Source: Acidobacteriota bacterium
GTDB taxonomy: Bacteria; Acidobacteriota; Thermoanaerobaculia; Multivoradales; J023
Direction of reading: 5' to 3'
Assembly: GCA_029263395.1 (NCBI GenBank)
Contig: JAJCXO010000138.1
Coordinates: 88,857-152,856 of the forward strand
Length of the DNA: 64,000 nucleotides
The translations under genes were made by a program, and so were the position numbers. The notes under the pieces were generated by a model. It had not been told where the DNA came from and made no database searches. It saw only the letters and a program-made list of their open reading frames with translations. How positions within the stretch are numbered: the stretch's first letter is position 1; every line of letters begins with the position of its first letter. Shown piece by piece: positions 8,501 through 17,488 of this stretch.

Positions 8501-10919
8501 GGTGATGCAATGGTAAAACGACACTGCCAGCTCGAATCTGCAGGTTCTCGGTCACTGCCGCCAGCGCCGCGCCAGTGGTCGCCGGATTGGGGTACAGGCC
8601 ACCAAAATCATGAAAATGGCGCTCGGGAGTCCAGACTCCACAAAAACCCAGTCGGTCGGCAATCTTCGCCCCTTCGAGCAAGAGGCGATATTTGTCCTGC
8701 TCCGCGGAAGCCTGGGCGCTGGCGAAGTAGAACAGACTGAAATCGAGCTGACGGGCACGCGGCGACGCGGCTGCACTGATCGCTCCTGCTGTGGTCTGCC
8801 GAGGTGACGCTCCTTGGATCACGACCCTAGCTCCACGGCACAGGGTGTAGAGCAGCTCCAGAATCGAAATATCGAACGAAATGCTGGTGGTCGCCAACCA
8901 CGTTCCCGGCCCGTCGCCACCGATCCGCTCGTCCATCCCTAGAAAGAAGTTGGCGGCCTGCCGATGTTCGACGACAACTCCCTTGGGATGCCCGGTCGAG
9001 CCCGAAGTGTAGATCATGTAGGCGGCATGCCTCAGGTCGGATGCCGCTTGCGGCGGCCGCTCCAAACCTGTCGCCCAATCGGCACGGTTCGGAACCAAAA
9101 CCTGAAGACCATCCACGGAATCGGCCGCATGATCCGTGCTCAGCAGTAGAGTCACGCTGGCGTCCTCGAGCACAAAGCGGCGCCGTTGCGCCGGGTACTC
9201 CGGATCGACGGGAAGGTAGGCGGCGCCAGCCTTCAGAACACCCAAGATCGAGACCACCAGATCCAGCCCACGATCGAGGACCACACCAACGACTGTCTCT
9301 GGCCCGGCACCGGCAGCACTCAAACGACGGGCCAAAGCGTTTGCCGACCGATCGAGCGCAGCGTAAGTCAGGCACTCCCCCTCGAAAATCAGAGCTACCG
9401 AGTCGGGATGCCGCATCGTCTGCCGCTCGAAGGATCGATGGATCGGCGTTTCTTGGTCGAGATCCCGTTGACGGTCGGTCCACTCACTGAGCAGCTGATG
9501 ACGGTGGGCGGCGGTGAACAGCGGCAGCTCTCCGAGAGGCCGGCCAGGAGCTTCGAGAAGCTCACCCAGCAAAGTCTCGAACTGACCGGCGAAACGGTGT
9601 ACGGTGGTTCGGTCGAAAAGCGTTGTGCTGTATTCGAAGGCGGCCTTCAGCCCCTGCGAATCGCGAGCCAGAGCCAGGGTCAGATCGTAACGCGCAATCG
9701 ACGTTTCGAAACCCGCAGGCTCGAGATGCCAATCCCCGAAGTCGACGCGCTCGACAGCATCACTCTGCAGCATCAACAACACTTGAAAGAGCGGTGCATG
9801 GGCGAGGTTGCGCTGCGGCTGGAGCTCTTCTACCAGCCTTTCGAAGGGTACGTCTTGATCGGCATAGGCATCGAGAGTTGTCTTGCGCACCTGCGCAAGC
9901 AAGTCATTGAAAGTAGCTTGCCCTTCGACGCGATTTCGCAGCACCAGCAAGTTGACAAAAAAGCCGATCAGATCTTGCGTCTGCGCCCGGTTGCGGTTGG
10001 CAACTGGCGAGCCGGTCACCATGTCGCTCTCGCCACTGAGGCGATACAGGAAGGTCTGAAAAGCCGCCAGTATCGTCATGAATCGAGTTGTCCCAGCATG
10101 CTGTGACACCGTGTCGACGGCGGCAGCAAGTTCTTCCCCCAAGCGGAACGGGACCGTCTGGCCTTGGTAGTCGAAAACCGCCGGGCGTGGCCGGTCAGCA
10201 GGCAGGTCGAGGACCGGCGGCATCCTGGCAAGACGTTCTTTCGCCGAAGCTAGATGCTCGTCGAGCTTCTCAGACTCCAGCCACTCGCGTTGCCAACGCG
10301 TGTAGTCCACATACTGAACCTGAAGCGGCGGCAGAGGGGACGGTTTCCCCGCTGCAAAGGCTTCGTAGAGCACCTTCACCTCCCGCAACAGCACATCCAT
10401 CGACCAGCCGTCGGTCACGATGTGATGAAACGCGAGCAGGAGAACGTACTCTTCGTCCTTCAATTGAATCAGCAACACCCGCAACAAGCCGACCTTGGTC
10501 AGATCGAACGGCCTGGCGGCCTCGACTCGCAAAACACGGTCGAGCTCGAGCGCCCTCTCGGGGCTGGGTAGCGGGCGCAGGTCTGTCCGTGCCAGCTCGA
10601 AACCAGCCTCAGTTTCGACGCTCGCGAGCGGCGCACCGCCAACGGACACGAAGCGGGTACGCAACACTTCATGGCGACGCACGATCTCGCCAAAAGCACT
10701 CTGCAAAACAGCAGCATCGAGTGCACCAACCACTCTGAACGTGGCGCTGATGTTGTAGGCCGAGCTATCAGGCTGCAATTGGTCGAGAAACCAAAGCCGC
10801 TCCTGTGCGAACGACAAGGGAAAGGTATTGAACGCTTCGCCCTTTTCCTGAAGAAGTCGCTCAACAAGCTCACGCTTACGCGAGGAGAGGTTCCCGAGAC
10901 GGGTTGCGAGTTCGGTCAT
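5565..10919 (-). CDS. NRPS C-A-T module with A domain interrupted by luciferase-like monooxygenase and FkbM methyltransferase
   Basis: This 1784-aa protein starts with a short helical region (LSSRKRELVERLLQEKG) that may be a docking element. A condensation domain follows (HHIVTDGW near 168), then an adenylation domain: A3 YTSGSTGHPKG near 636, A4 FDISILELL near 681, NMYGPTE near 1143, A10 TPNGKINRAALP near 1640. It ends with a carrier protein (FFEIGGTSLL, Ser near 1697). Between A4 and A5 lies a flavin-dependent luciferase-like monooxygenase of the MupA/Atu3671 type (about 723-1066). Between A8 and A10 lies an FkbM methyltransferase (FDVGGNVGFFSLF near 1365, LKIDVEKSEVLVL near 1510). The hand-read specificity code D-I-L-Q-M-G-M-I-W is nearly the known glycine code. 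The module probably loads Gly, oxidises it and O-methylates it. The ATG (RBS GGGAG) overlaps the upstream stop by 4 bp. Confidence 0.95.
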   Translation of the reverse strand: MTELATRLGNLSSRKRELVERLLQEKGEAFNTFPLSFAQERLWFLDQLQPDSSAYNISATFRVVGALDAAVLQSAFGEIVRRHEVLRTRFVSVGGAPLASVETEAGFELARTDLRPLPSPERALELDRVLRVEAARPFDLTKVGLLRVLLIQLKDEEYVLLLAFHHIVTDGWSMDVLLREVKVLYEAFAAGKPSPLPPLQVQYVDYTRWQREWLESEKLDEHLASAKERLARMPPVLDLPADRPRPAVFDYQGQTVPFRLGEELAAAVDTVSQHAGTTRFMTILAAFQTFLYRLSGESDMVTGSPVANRNRAQTQDLIGFFVNLLVLRNRVEGQATFNDLLAQVRKTTLDAYADQDVPFERLVEELQPQRNLAHAPLFQVLLMLQSDAVERVDFGDWHLEPAGFETSIARYDLTLALARDSQGLKAAFEYSTTLFDRTTVHRFAGQFETLLGELLEAPGRPLGELPLFTAAHRHQLLSEWTDRQRDLDQETPIHRSFERQTMRHPDSVALIFEGECLTYAALDRSANALARRLSAAGAGPETVVGVVLDRGLDLVVSILGVLKAGAAYLPVDPEYPAQRRRFVLEDASVTLLLSTDHAADSVDGLQVLVPNRADWATGLERPPQAASDLRHAAYMIYTSGSTGHPKGVVVEHRQAANFFLGMDERIGGDGPGTWLATTSISFDISILELLYTLCRGARVVIQGASPRQTTAGAISAAASPRARQLDFSLFYFASAQASAEQDKYRLLLEGAKIADRLGFCGVWTPERHFHDFGGLYPNPATTGAALAAVTENLQIRAGSVVLPLHHPVRVAEEWSVVDNISGGRAGLSFASGWHADDFVFAPDRYKNRQAIMAREIGTVRKLWRGESVAFEGGAGEVQVELFPKPVQKELPFWVTAGGSPDTFRMAGDLGGGVLTHLLGQSLAELAEKIQIYRQARQAAGHEGKGHVAVMLHTFVGDDLDEVRELVRQPFTDYLRSATGLIRNLMRSLGRTEEFEELSEEEIDVVLGHAFERFFVTSGLMGTPETCGRMTAQLEEIGVDEAACLIDFGVGHERVLAGLERLAELQKEDPEDDSTQHDATPLGLQLERERITHLQSTPSLARLLIADASAEPGLRKLSRWMLGGEALPAALLEKIRGVTSAEIHNMYGPTETTIWSATQHLDQRDAEISIGSEIANTSIYVLDPRFSPQPVGLPGQLYIGGEGVARGYFGRAALTAERFLPDPFGSHPGTRIYATGDLARRRSGGRLDFIGRADNQVKFHGHRIEPGEIEATLRQHPSVHEALVVPRDDGAGAGRLVAYVVSNRRDALSGAQVDEARRRELLADRQGFAMPNGMWVTHYDQQQALGLYREVFTDRSYLRHGITFSDGDVVFDVGGNVGFFSLFASQVCRPSKLFVFEPIPSNCDLLRTNLALNQVEAEIFNCGVADQPGEAEFIFYPHAAGLSSRASFHEGDLSELKTYARQGILGQAGSSSLSEAEIEAALREHLRGERFRCQLRPLADVIDEFEVERIDVLKIDVEKSEVLVLRGVRDDQWQKVRQVLLEVHSIELLDETTSLLEAQGFKVSTESLVEVAATTSEDEELRVFMVYARREDADHRALADVSRVLDEGLALSFSDLRGFLAERLPEYMVPSIYMPLASVPLTPNGKINRAALPDPEGFQRSSRTEYVAPKTELETRISAIWQKLLGIDGVGRNDNFFEIGGTSLLLVRVHEEMQRAFDRSFSLVDMFRHPTVGSLAKYLGNAEKKSQNVAESTQRVEQYNKAMQSSDALDRQRQFLANRRRRRPS
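6090..6990 (-). other. FkbM-type methyltransferase domain inserted between A8 and A10
   Basis: Domain-level annotation inside the same A domain, about residues 1310-1610. After A8 (FHGHRIEPGEIEA) and VAYVVSNRRD, the A-domain sequence is interrupted by a complete methyltransferase fold (VVFDVGGNVGFFSLF, FVFEPIPSN, DVLKIDVEKSEVLVL, LLEVHSIELLDE). The A domain then finishes with the A9/A10 part, LAERLPEYMVPS to NGKINRAALP. It resembles the free-standing FkbM enzyme encoded just downstream, which suggests a shared origin or duplication. Confidence 0.9.
7715..8760 (-). other. Luciferase-like monooxygenase domain inserted between A4 and A5
   Basis: Domain-level annotation inside the C-A-T NRPS, about residues 723-1066. 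The segment opens with LDFSLFYFAS and contains GVWTPERHFHDFGGLYPNPA, AGSVVLPLHHP and LSFASGWHADDF, all typical of the FMN-dependent bacterial-luciferase-like family found embedded in NRPS modules. A-domain sequence resumes at ITHLQSTPSLARLL. Monooxygenase insertions in glycine-type A domains are known from the myxothiazol/melithiazol assembly lines, where glycine alpha-hydroxylation leads to a terminal amide. Whether this domain does the same chemistry is inference. Confidence 0.9.
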
Positions 10920-13900
10920 GGATCATCTCCCTCGAGGCTCTCAGGACTCCCGAAAGCCACCGAAGCTGGCTCGCGGGCTGTATCTTCCAGCAGCGCGAGC
11001 ATTTCTTCTTCTGACAAATCATCAATCGATGCCAACAGTTCGTCGAGGGTCTGCTCGCTGCGGCGAGTCGCAGTCAGGTCCTTACCCGGATCCTCCTCTA
11101 CCGTCCCAGCAGATCCTTCGACGAATCCGGCAAGGGTTGCAACGGTGTCGTTGCGGAAAAGCTCGGCGAGCGGTACATCGCGAGAGAGCTCCTCTTGAAC
11201 CCGGAACTGGACCCGAGTCGCGAGCAATGAATGCCCGCCGAGTTCGAAGAACGAGTCGTTGACTCCAACGTCCTCTATCTCCAACACCTCGGAGAAAATA
11301 CCCGCGAGGACGCTTTCCGTTGCGGTTCTCGGGGCAACAAAGGTAGTTTCTTGGCGGTTCTCTTCGACCTCGGGTAAACGATGTCGATCAACCTTGCCGC
11401 TGACGGTCAACGGCAAGGTTGGCACCGCTACAAAAACGGACGGCACCATGTAGCTCGGTAGACGCTGTTGCAGATCCTGCCGCAGCTCGACGCCTACCAA
11501 CTCCTCCGTGTCTTGGCCTTCTTCGACTTCGACGAAAGCCACCAGCTGTTGCCGGTCGCTGTTTTCGCCCCGCGCAACGACGACTGCATCACGCAACCCG
11601 GGATGCCGCTTCAGGTTGGTTTCGATATCGCCGAGCTCAATGCGGAAACCTCGGATCTTCACCTGGTGGTCAACGCGCCCGAGATACTCGACCACACCAC
11701 CGCCAACCCATCGGCAAAGATCACCGGTCCGGTAGAGACGAGCTCCGTCGCAATCCCACGGGTCCGGCAGGAAGCGCTCCGCCGTCAAGCCAGGCTGCCC
11801 CCAATACCCTCTCGCCAGTCCAGAGCCTCCAATCAGAAGCTCTCCTGCAACCCCTACCGGCTGCGGTCGCAGCTCGCGATCGACCACAAACAGCCGAACA
11901 TGAGCTAACGGGCGGCCGATATTGGGTGCGGTTCCTGGCTCCACCCATGCCGAAGCCGAATCGACCGTACATTCCGTGAGCCCATAAGCATTGCGAGACA
12001 CAATAGCCTCGTTGGCGGCCAGCGTTGCCCACAGGGACTCCGGTAGCGCTTCACCACCGATCACCAATCGCTGCAGGGACGAGCTCCGGAAGAGTCCTTC
12101 GTCGATCAAATAGCGTAGATGGGTTGGGGTCATGTCGAGGATCTCTACGCGCCGCTCGATCAACCAGTCAACCAGCAGACCAACTCCACGCCCGACACTT
12201 TCATCGGGCAGGCACAAACAACAGCCGAACAGCAGATGGACCCATTGCTCAACCGAAGCGTCGAAGATCAGTGGCGCGGTAAACGCGATGCGATGAGGCC
12301 CATGCACTGCCGCGACCGCCCCTAAATCTGCAACCGCCCGATGCTCGATCTGAACCCCTTTGGGGACACCCGTCGAGCCCGAGGTATAGAGGATGTAGGC
12401 CAGATTCTCTGGCCCCGGCGACCTGCCAACGCGCCCACCATGCTCTTCCGCAACCTCTGGCCATTCGCGGTCCAGACAAACCACCGGCGCGCCATCACCC
12501 GGTAGTAGATCGGCCAACCACGACTGGGTCAGAATCACCGACGTCGCCGTTTCGTCCAGCACAAAACAAAGTCGCTCCGCAGGGAATGACGGGTCGAGCG
12601 GAACATAGGCCCCGCCCTGCCGGAGAATCCCCAAAATGGCCACCATCGTTTCCGGCGATCGCTCCATCAACAACGCAACCGAGGTTTCTGGACCGACCCC
12701 ATGACGCCCCAAATAGCGGGCGAGTTCCTCGGAGCGCTCATCGAGGGCACCAAAGCTCAGGTTCTGCTCACGGAAGGACACCGCCAGGGAATCTGGCGAT
12801 CGCTCAACCTGAGCCTCGAACAGCTCAACGAGCGTGCGCTGATTCGCGGCTACGCCCGGTGCAACGGGTAGACTACCCGGCCACTCCATGACTAGTTGGT
12901 GTCGCTCGGCTCGAGCCAGCACATCGAACGTCTCGAACTGCTGGTCGGGGTTCGAAGACACAGCTTGCGCGAGAAGCTGAAAACTGCGTTTCAGCCGGAT
13001 GATGGTCGTCGCGTCGAAGAGATCGGTGCGATAGCCCAGTGTCAGCGACACGCCTTCACCATCGCGTGCCGCCGCAACATCGAGATCAAACTTCACACCA
13101 TCTTGCTGCTGGGGCCACAAAGTGGCCTCGATACCTGGCAGATCGAGGGGCGGCACCTCTTCGTCGAGTGAGAACATCGTCTGAAAGAGTGGAGAACGGC
13201 TCGGATCTTGGTGTTGGACAAGGGCGCTCACCAATTGTTCGAAGGGCACATCGGAATGATCGTGGGCCGAAAGCACCGTCCGTCTGGTGCGCGACAGCAG
13301 TTCGACGAAGTTCATCGGACCCGAGATCGCCACCGGCAAAACCAACGTGTTGACGAAAAAACCGATTAGCTCCTCTATCTCGCTATGGGTACGTCCCGCG
13401 GTTGGTGTCCCTACCGCAAACTCTCGCTGCCTGGTAAGACGTGCCATCAGCAGACTGAAGACCGCCAGCAGCGTCATAAACAGGGTTGCCCCATGGACAC
13501 GACCGAGAGACGTCAGTTCCTGGACTAGCGGCGCAGGGAAATGCGCCTCAACGACTGCACCGCGATGATTCGGTACCGGTGGATAGGGCCGATCGGTGGG
13601 TAACTCGAGCGGCGCGATATCCGCCAACACCTGGCGCCAATAGGCGAGTTGCCCCTTGAGCACCTCACCCTCGAGCCAGCGTCTCTGCCAGAGAGCAAAG
13701 TCCCCATATTGGAAGCTGATTTCCTCCAGCTGGATGCCCCGATACAGGGCCGCGATCTCGCGCAGCATCACCCCGATCGACCAACCATCACTGACAATGT
13801 GATGCAGCGTCAATAGCAGTAGATGATCGTCGGCAGCCAGCCTCGAGACTTGGACGCGCAGCAGCGGACCGCGTTCGAGATCGAAAGCAAGCTTCGCTTC

Positions 13901-16900
13901 GGCGTCGACCAAACGCCGGAGGTCGAACGCATCGCCGCTCGAGTCGATGACCGGCAACCGGCGTGGCGCCCACGGATGAATGACCTGGCGCGCCACCCCC
14001 CTCTCGGTCGAAAAGGTTGTCCGAAGGACTTCGTGACGCCGGATCAATTCGTCGAAGGCCTGCTCGAGCCGGGCGATATCGAGCACACCTTTGAGACGCA
14101 CCGCTATCGGAAGGTTGTACAACGCACTGGCAGGCTCGAGACGATCAAGGAACCACAGTCGTTGCTGTGAAAACGACAGCTCGAGTGAGTCCCCGCGAGA
14201 CTGGGCTACCAAAGGAGGCGCCGGGTGTCGATCACCTGCTCGCCGAGCTTGCTCGATGCGCTGGCTGAGGTCCGTAACTCGCGGCGCCTCGAACAGAGTT
14301 TGAATAGGTAGCTCGACGCCTAGCATGTCGCGGATTCGAGCCACCACTCTCACCGCAAGCAGAGAATGGCCACCGAGTTCAAAAAAGGAGTCGTGAATGC
14401 CAACTTGTTCCCGGCCGAGTAATACTGCGAAGATTCCCGCTACGATTTCTTCGTTTGGCGTCCCCGCAGTAACGTCGCTCAGACTTCCCGATGGATCGGG
14501 CAAGGCCACGCGCTCAAGTGCCTTGCGGTCTACCTTCTTGTTGGGCAACAGCGGCAAGGCGTCGAGTTGGACGATCGACGTCGGCACCATGTGCCCGGGA
14601 AGCCGGCCGCGCAGAAACTCACCGAGCTCTGTTGGTGAGACGCCGTTGGCCACAACAAAGGCCACCAGCACCTGATCACGAACCGTCAACGTGGCCTCAC
14701 ATACGGCGGGATGATTCACCAACGACGCTTCGATCTCACCCAACTCGATCCGGAACCCGCGCAGCTTGACTTGGTGATCGAGACGTCCGAAAAATTGTAA
14801 TTCACCGGTGGCCCGCCAACGAACCCGATCTCCGGTGTGGTACGAGCGCTCTCCTGATGCAGTGCTCCAAGGGCTGGGCACGAACGCAGCTGCGGTCTGT
14901 CGAGGCCGGTCCAGGTAGCAACGCGCCAAACACGCCCCACCCAGGACCAACTCACCGATCGCACCAAACGGCAGCGAGGTGAATCGCGAATCGACGACGA
15001 AGGCCTGGGTGGCGTCGACCGGGCATCCGATCGACGGCTCACCCTGTGCCCCAGACGGAATTGTGGTGAAGGTCGAATAGGTGGTGTCTTCGGAAGGACC
15101 ATAGAGATTCAGAACACGTTCAACCCAAGGAGCACACCGATAGATCCGCGCCACGAGGTCTCCGGACAGAGCTTCGCCTGCTAGGTTTATCGTCCGAGCC
15201 GAGGCAGGGATGGCCTGCTGAGAGACCAACGCAGAAATCGCGGAAGGAACCGTGTTGATCAGAGTTACCTGCCAGGCCGCCGGCAGATTTTGCAATGCCA
15301 GGGCGTTACGCGCCAACACGATTGTGCCTCCCCAGCTCAAGGGCACAAAGATCTCGAAAACCGACAGATCGAAGCAGACCGACGTAGCTGCCAAGACTCC
15401 ACTGAGTTGCTCGTTGTCGAAGTGGCGCCGGGCCCACTGCATCAACTCGACCGCGTTACGGTGGGCGATCGCCACCCCTTTCGGGCGACCTGTTGAGCCC
15501 GAGGTGTAAATCAGATAAGCCAGATGTCCAGGCGACCCACTTCGAGTACGGTCCCGTTCGGGCTGGTATCCCAAGTCACCGTCCGCCGACGCCCGGAGCG
15601 GCAGCCGCACCACAAGTGCCTCGGTTGGCGGCAGCAAGTCGATTGCTTCCGTGGTGAGCAAGAGGGCGGCTTTGCTGTCGCGCAGCAAGAACTCCAGGCG
15701 CTCGGCCGGATAGTCCGGATCAAGGCCGACATAGGCCGCTCCTGCCTCGAGAATCCCGAGCAACGCAATCACTAGATCTGGACCACGCTGGGCCAAAACA
15801 GCAACGCGCATCTCGGGTTTGACCCCCTGAACGCAGAGGTAGCGAGCCAGGCGAGCGGCTCGTTCGGCAAGCTCTCGGTAGCTCGTATGGACTTCACCGC
15901 TAACCAACGCCACCGCGTCCGGCTGCTCCAGGGCGCGTAGCTGAAACAGCTCGTGCAAGAGCCTCGGTGCCTCGGTATCCGTGTCACGATCCGCAGACAC
16001 CGCGGTATCGTTCCATTCGAGTAGCTGCTGCTGACGCTCGGCCGGCGAGAGCAACTCAAACGACGCCACTGGAAGCCCAGGATCCGCAACAGCGTGCTCG
16101 AGCAGGCGTTCGAAGTGCATCAGCCAACGTTCGACCGTAGTCGGATCGAAAAGATCGGTCGAGTACTCGACCTCGGCGGCCAAGCCGTCGGAAGTGCTCT
16201 TGATCAGCAGAGCAAAGTCGAAGGTCGCGGCGCCGCGCTCTAGCTCGACCAATTCGGCCTCGACGCTCCCCAAACGAAAGCTCCTCGGATCGATTCCGAT
16301 ACCACCTTCGAGAGCAAACAGAACCTGCACTAAAGGCGTCTGGCTGAGATTGCGTCGTGGTTGTAGCTCTTCCACCAACCGTTCGAAGGGCAAGTCCTGG
16401 TGGCTGAAAGCCCCTGATGCAACCTTGGAGAGCCGGTTCATCAATTCGACAAAGCTAGGCTCGGCGCCGAGGTGAGCCCGGAGAATCAGCGTGTTAACGA
16501 AAAAGCCGATTAGATCGCTGGTTTCGCGACGATCCCGGCCCGCGAAGGGAGTTCCCAAGACTAGATCGGTTTGCCCCGTAAGGCGGTGCAGAAGCAGCTC
16601 GAAGACCGCCAACAAGGCGAGAAAGAGGGTGCAATTTTGTTGCCGCGCCAGCTGCTCTAGCTGGACGCACTGCGCTAGCGGCAGGGAACGGCCCAACCGA
16701 GCACCCAAGGCACGACGAACCGGACGCCGAGGGCGGTCGACCGGCAGTTCGAGAACCTCCGGCACTCCCGTCAAGGCCTCTCGCCACCAAGCGAGCTGAC
16801 TCTCTAGGTAGTCACCCGACAGGCGTTGCTGTTGCCAGGCCGCAAAGTCCGCGTATTGGATCGGCAGCTGAGGTAGAGGTGACGTCACACTCGACTGCCC

Positions 16901-17488
16901 CTCGCAAGTCCCATAAAGCGCGCATAGCTCGCCTACGAATCGCTTCACGGAAACCCCGTCCGTGATGATGTGATGGAGATTGATGAAGAGCAAGTGCTCC
17001 TGAACGTTGAATCGCACAAGCATCCAGCGCACAAGCGCATCTGCGGTCAGATCGAACGGTCGGGTCGCCTCACTGCGAATCCAACGCCAAGCCTCGCGCC
17101 CGCGCTGCTCTGGGTTCAGGAATTCCAGATCTAGCATGGGAATTGCGGACCTTTCGGGCGCCGTAATCTCCTGCGTTGGCTCGCCGTCGACCTCTGGGAA
17201 CCGAGCACGGAGGACCTCGTGACGGCGCGTTATCTCGCTCAAACTCGACGCCAGAGCAGCTAGCTCCAACGGACCACGCAGGCGTATCGATGCGGGCATC
17301 AAGTAGGTTGCACCCGGTTCGAGCTGCTCGAGAAACCACAGACGCTTCTGACCAAAAGACATCGGAGCCACCGAAAGGTTCTTTCGCCGTTCGATCACCT
17401 CGAACCCTACGTCCCGACCTTGCTTGGCCAGCTCCTCGCGAAGCCGTGCCCGCTTTTGGCCCGAGAATTTGAAGGATCGACGCTTCAT
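10916..17488 (-). CDS. Nonribosomal peptide synthetase, C-A-T-C-A-T
   Basis: This two-module NRPS of 2190 aa adds two residues. Module 1: C domain HHIITDGVS near 171, A3 YTSGSTG near 660, carrier FFELGGHSLL near 1033. Module 2: C domain HHIVSDGW near 1227, A3 near 1700, carrier FFELGGHSLL near 2077. Specificity positions aligned by hand to GrsA numbering give D-L-F-N-N-A-L-T-Y for module 1, matching a published Ala code. Module 2 gives D-A-E-D-V-G-A-V-D, where acidic positions 239 and 278 suggest a basic side chain (Lys/Orn/Arg class, not decided). No epimerase or thioesterase domain is present. The C-terminal tail contains DDLSEEEMLALLED, resembling a short docking motif that could contact the helical N-terminus of the next NRPS. 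Both ends overlap neighbouring genes by 4 bp. Confidence 0.95.
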   Translation of the reverse strand: MKRRSFKFSGQKRARLREELAKQGRDVGFEVIERRKNLSVAPMSFGQKRLWFLEQLEPGATYLMPASIRLRGPLELAALASSLSEITRRHEVLRARFPEVDGEPTQEITAPERSAIPMLDLEFLNPEQRGREAWRWIRSEATRPFDLTADALVRWMLVRFNVQEHLLFINLHHIITDGVSVKRFVGELCALYGTCEGQSSVTSPLPQLPIQYADFAAWQQQRLSGDYLESQLAWWREALTGVPEVLELPVDRPRRPVRRALGARLGRSLPLAQCVQLEQLARQQNCTLFLALLAVFELLLHRLTGQTDLVLGTPFAGRDRRETSDLIGFFVNTLILRAHLGAEPSFVELMNRLSKVASGAFSHQDLPFERLVEELQPRRNLSQTPLVQVLFALEGGIGIDPRSFRLGSVEAELVELERGAATFDFALLIKSTSDGLAAEVEYSTDLFDPTTVERWLMHFERLLEHAVADPGLPVASFELLSPAERQQQLLEWNDTAVSADRDTDTEAPRLLHELFQLRALEQPDAVALVSGEVHTSYRELAERAARLARYLCVQGVKPEMRVAVLAQRGPDLVIALLGILEAGAAYVGLDPDYPAERLEFLLRDSKAALLLTTEAIDLLPPTEALVVRLPLRASADGDLGYQPERDRTRSGSPGHLAYLIYTSGSTGRPKGVAIAHRNAVELMQWARRHFDNEQLSGVLAATSVCFDLSVFEIFVPLSWGGTIVLARNALALQNLPAAWQVTLINTVPSAISALVSQQAIPASARTINLAGEALSGDLVARIYRCAPWVERVLNLYGPSEDTTYSTFTTIPSGAQGEPSIGCPVDATQAFVVDSRFTSLPFGAIGELVLGGACLARCYLDRPRQTAAAFVPSPWSTASGERSYHTGDRVRWRATGELQFFGRLDHQVKLRGFRIELGEIEASLVNHPAVCEATLTVRDQVLVAFVVANGVSPTELGEFLRGRLPGHMVPTSIVQLDALPLLPNKKVDRKALERVALPDPSGSLSDVTAGTPNEEIVAGIFAVLLGREQVGIHDSFFELGGHSLLAVRVVARIRDMLGVELPIQTLFEAPRVTDLSQRIEQARRAGDRHPAPPLVAQSRGDSLELSFSQQRLWFLDRLEPASALYNLPIAVRLKGVLDIARLEQAFDELIRRHEVLRTTFSTERGVARQVIHPWAPRRLPVIDSSGDAFDLRRLVDAEAKLAFDLERGPLLRVQVSRLAADDHLLLLTLHHIVSDGWSIGVMLREIAALYRGIQLEEISFQYGDFALWQRRWLEGEVLKGQLAYWRQVLADIAPLELPTDRPYPPVPNHRGAVVEAHFPAPLVQELTSLGRVHGATLFMTLLAVFSLLMARLTRQREFAVGTPTAGRTHSEIEELIGFFVNTLVLPVAISGPMNFVELLSRTRRTVLSAHDHSDVPFEQLVSALVQHQDPSRSPLFQTMFSLDEEVPPLDLPGIEATLWPQQQDGVKFDLDVAAARDGEGVSLTLGYRTDLFDATTIIRLKRSFQLLAQAVSSNPDQQFETFDVLARAERHQLVMEWPGSLPVAPGVAANQRTLVELFEAQVERSPDSLAVSFREQNLSFGALDERSEELARYLGRHGVGPETSVALLMERSPETMVAILGILRQGGAYVPLDPSFPAERLCFVLDETATSVILTQSWLADLLPGDGAPVVCLDREWPEVAEEHGGRVGRSPGPENLAYILYTSGSTGVPKGVQIEHRAVADLGAVAAVHGPHRIAFTAPLIFDASVEQWVHLLFGCCLCLPDESVGRGVGLLVDWLIERRVEILDMTPTHLRYLIDEGLFRSSSLQRLVIGGEALPESLWATLAANEAIVSRNAYGLTECTVDSASAWVEPGTAPNIGRPLAHVRLFVVDRELRPQPVGVAGELLIGGSGLARGYWGQPGLTAERFLPDPWDCDGARLYRTGDLCRWVGGGVVEYLGRVDHQVKIRGFRIELGDIETNLKRHPGLRDAVVVARGENSDRQQLVAFVEVEEGQDTEELVGVELRQDLQQRLPSYMVPSVFVAVPTLPLTVSGKVDRHRLPEVEENRQETTFVAPRTATESVLAGIFSEVLEIEDVGVNDSFFELGGHSLLATRVQFRVQEELSRDVPLAELFRNDTVATLAGFVEGSAGTVEEDPGKDLTATRRSEQTLDELLASIDDLSEEEMLALLEDTAREPASVAFGSPESLEGDDP

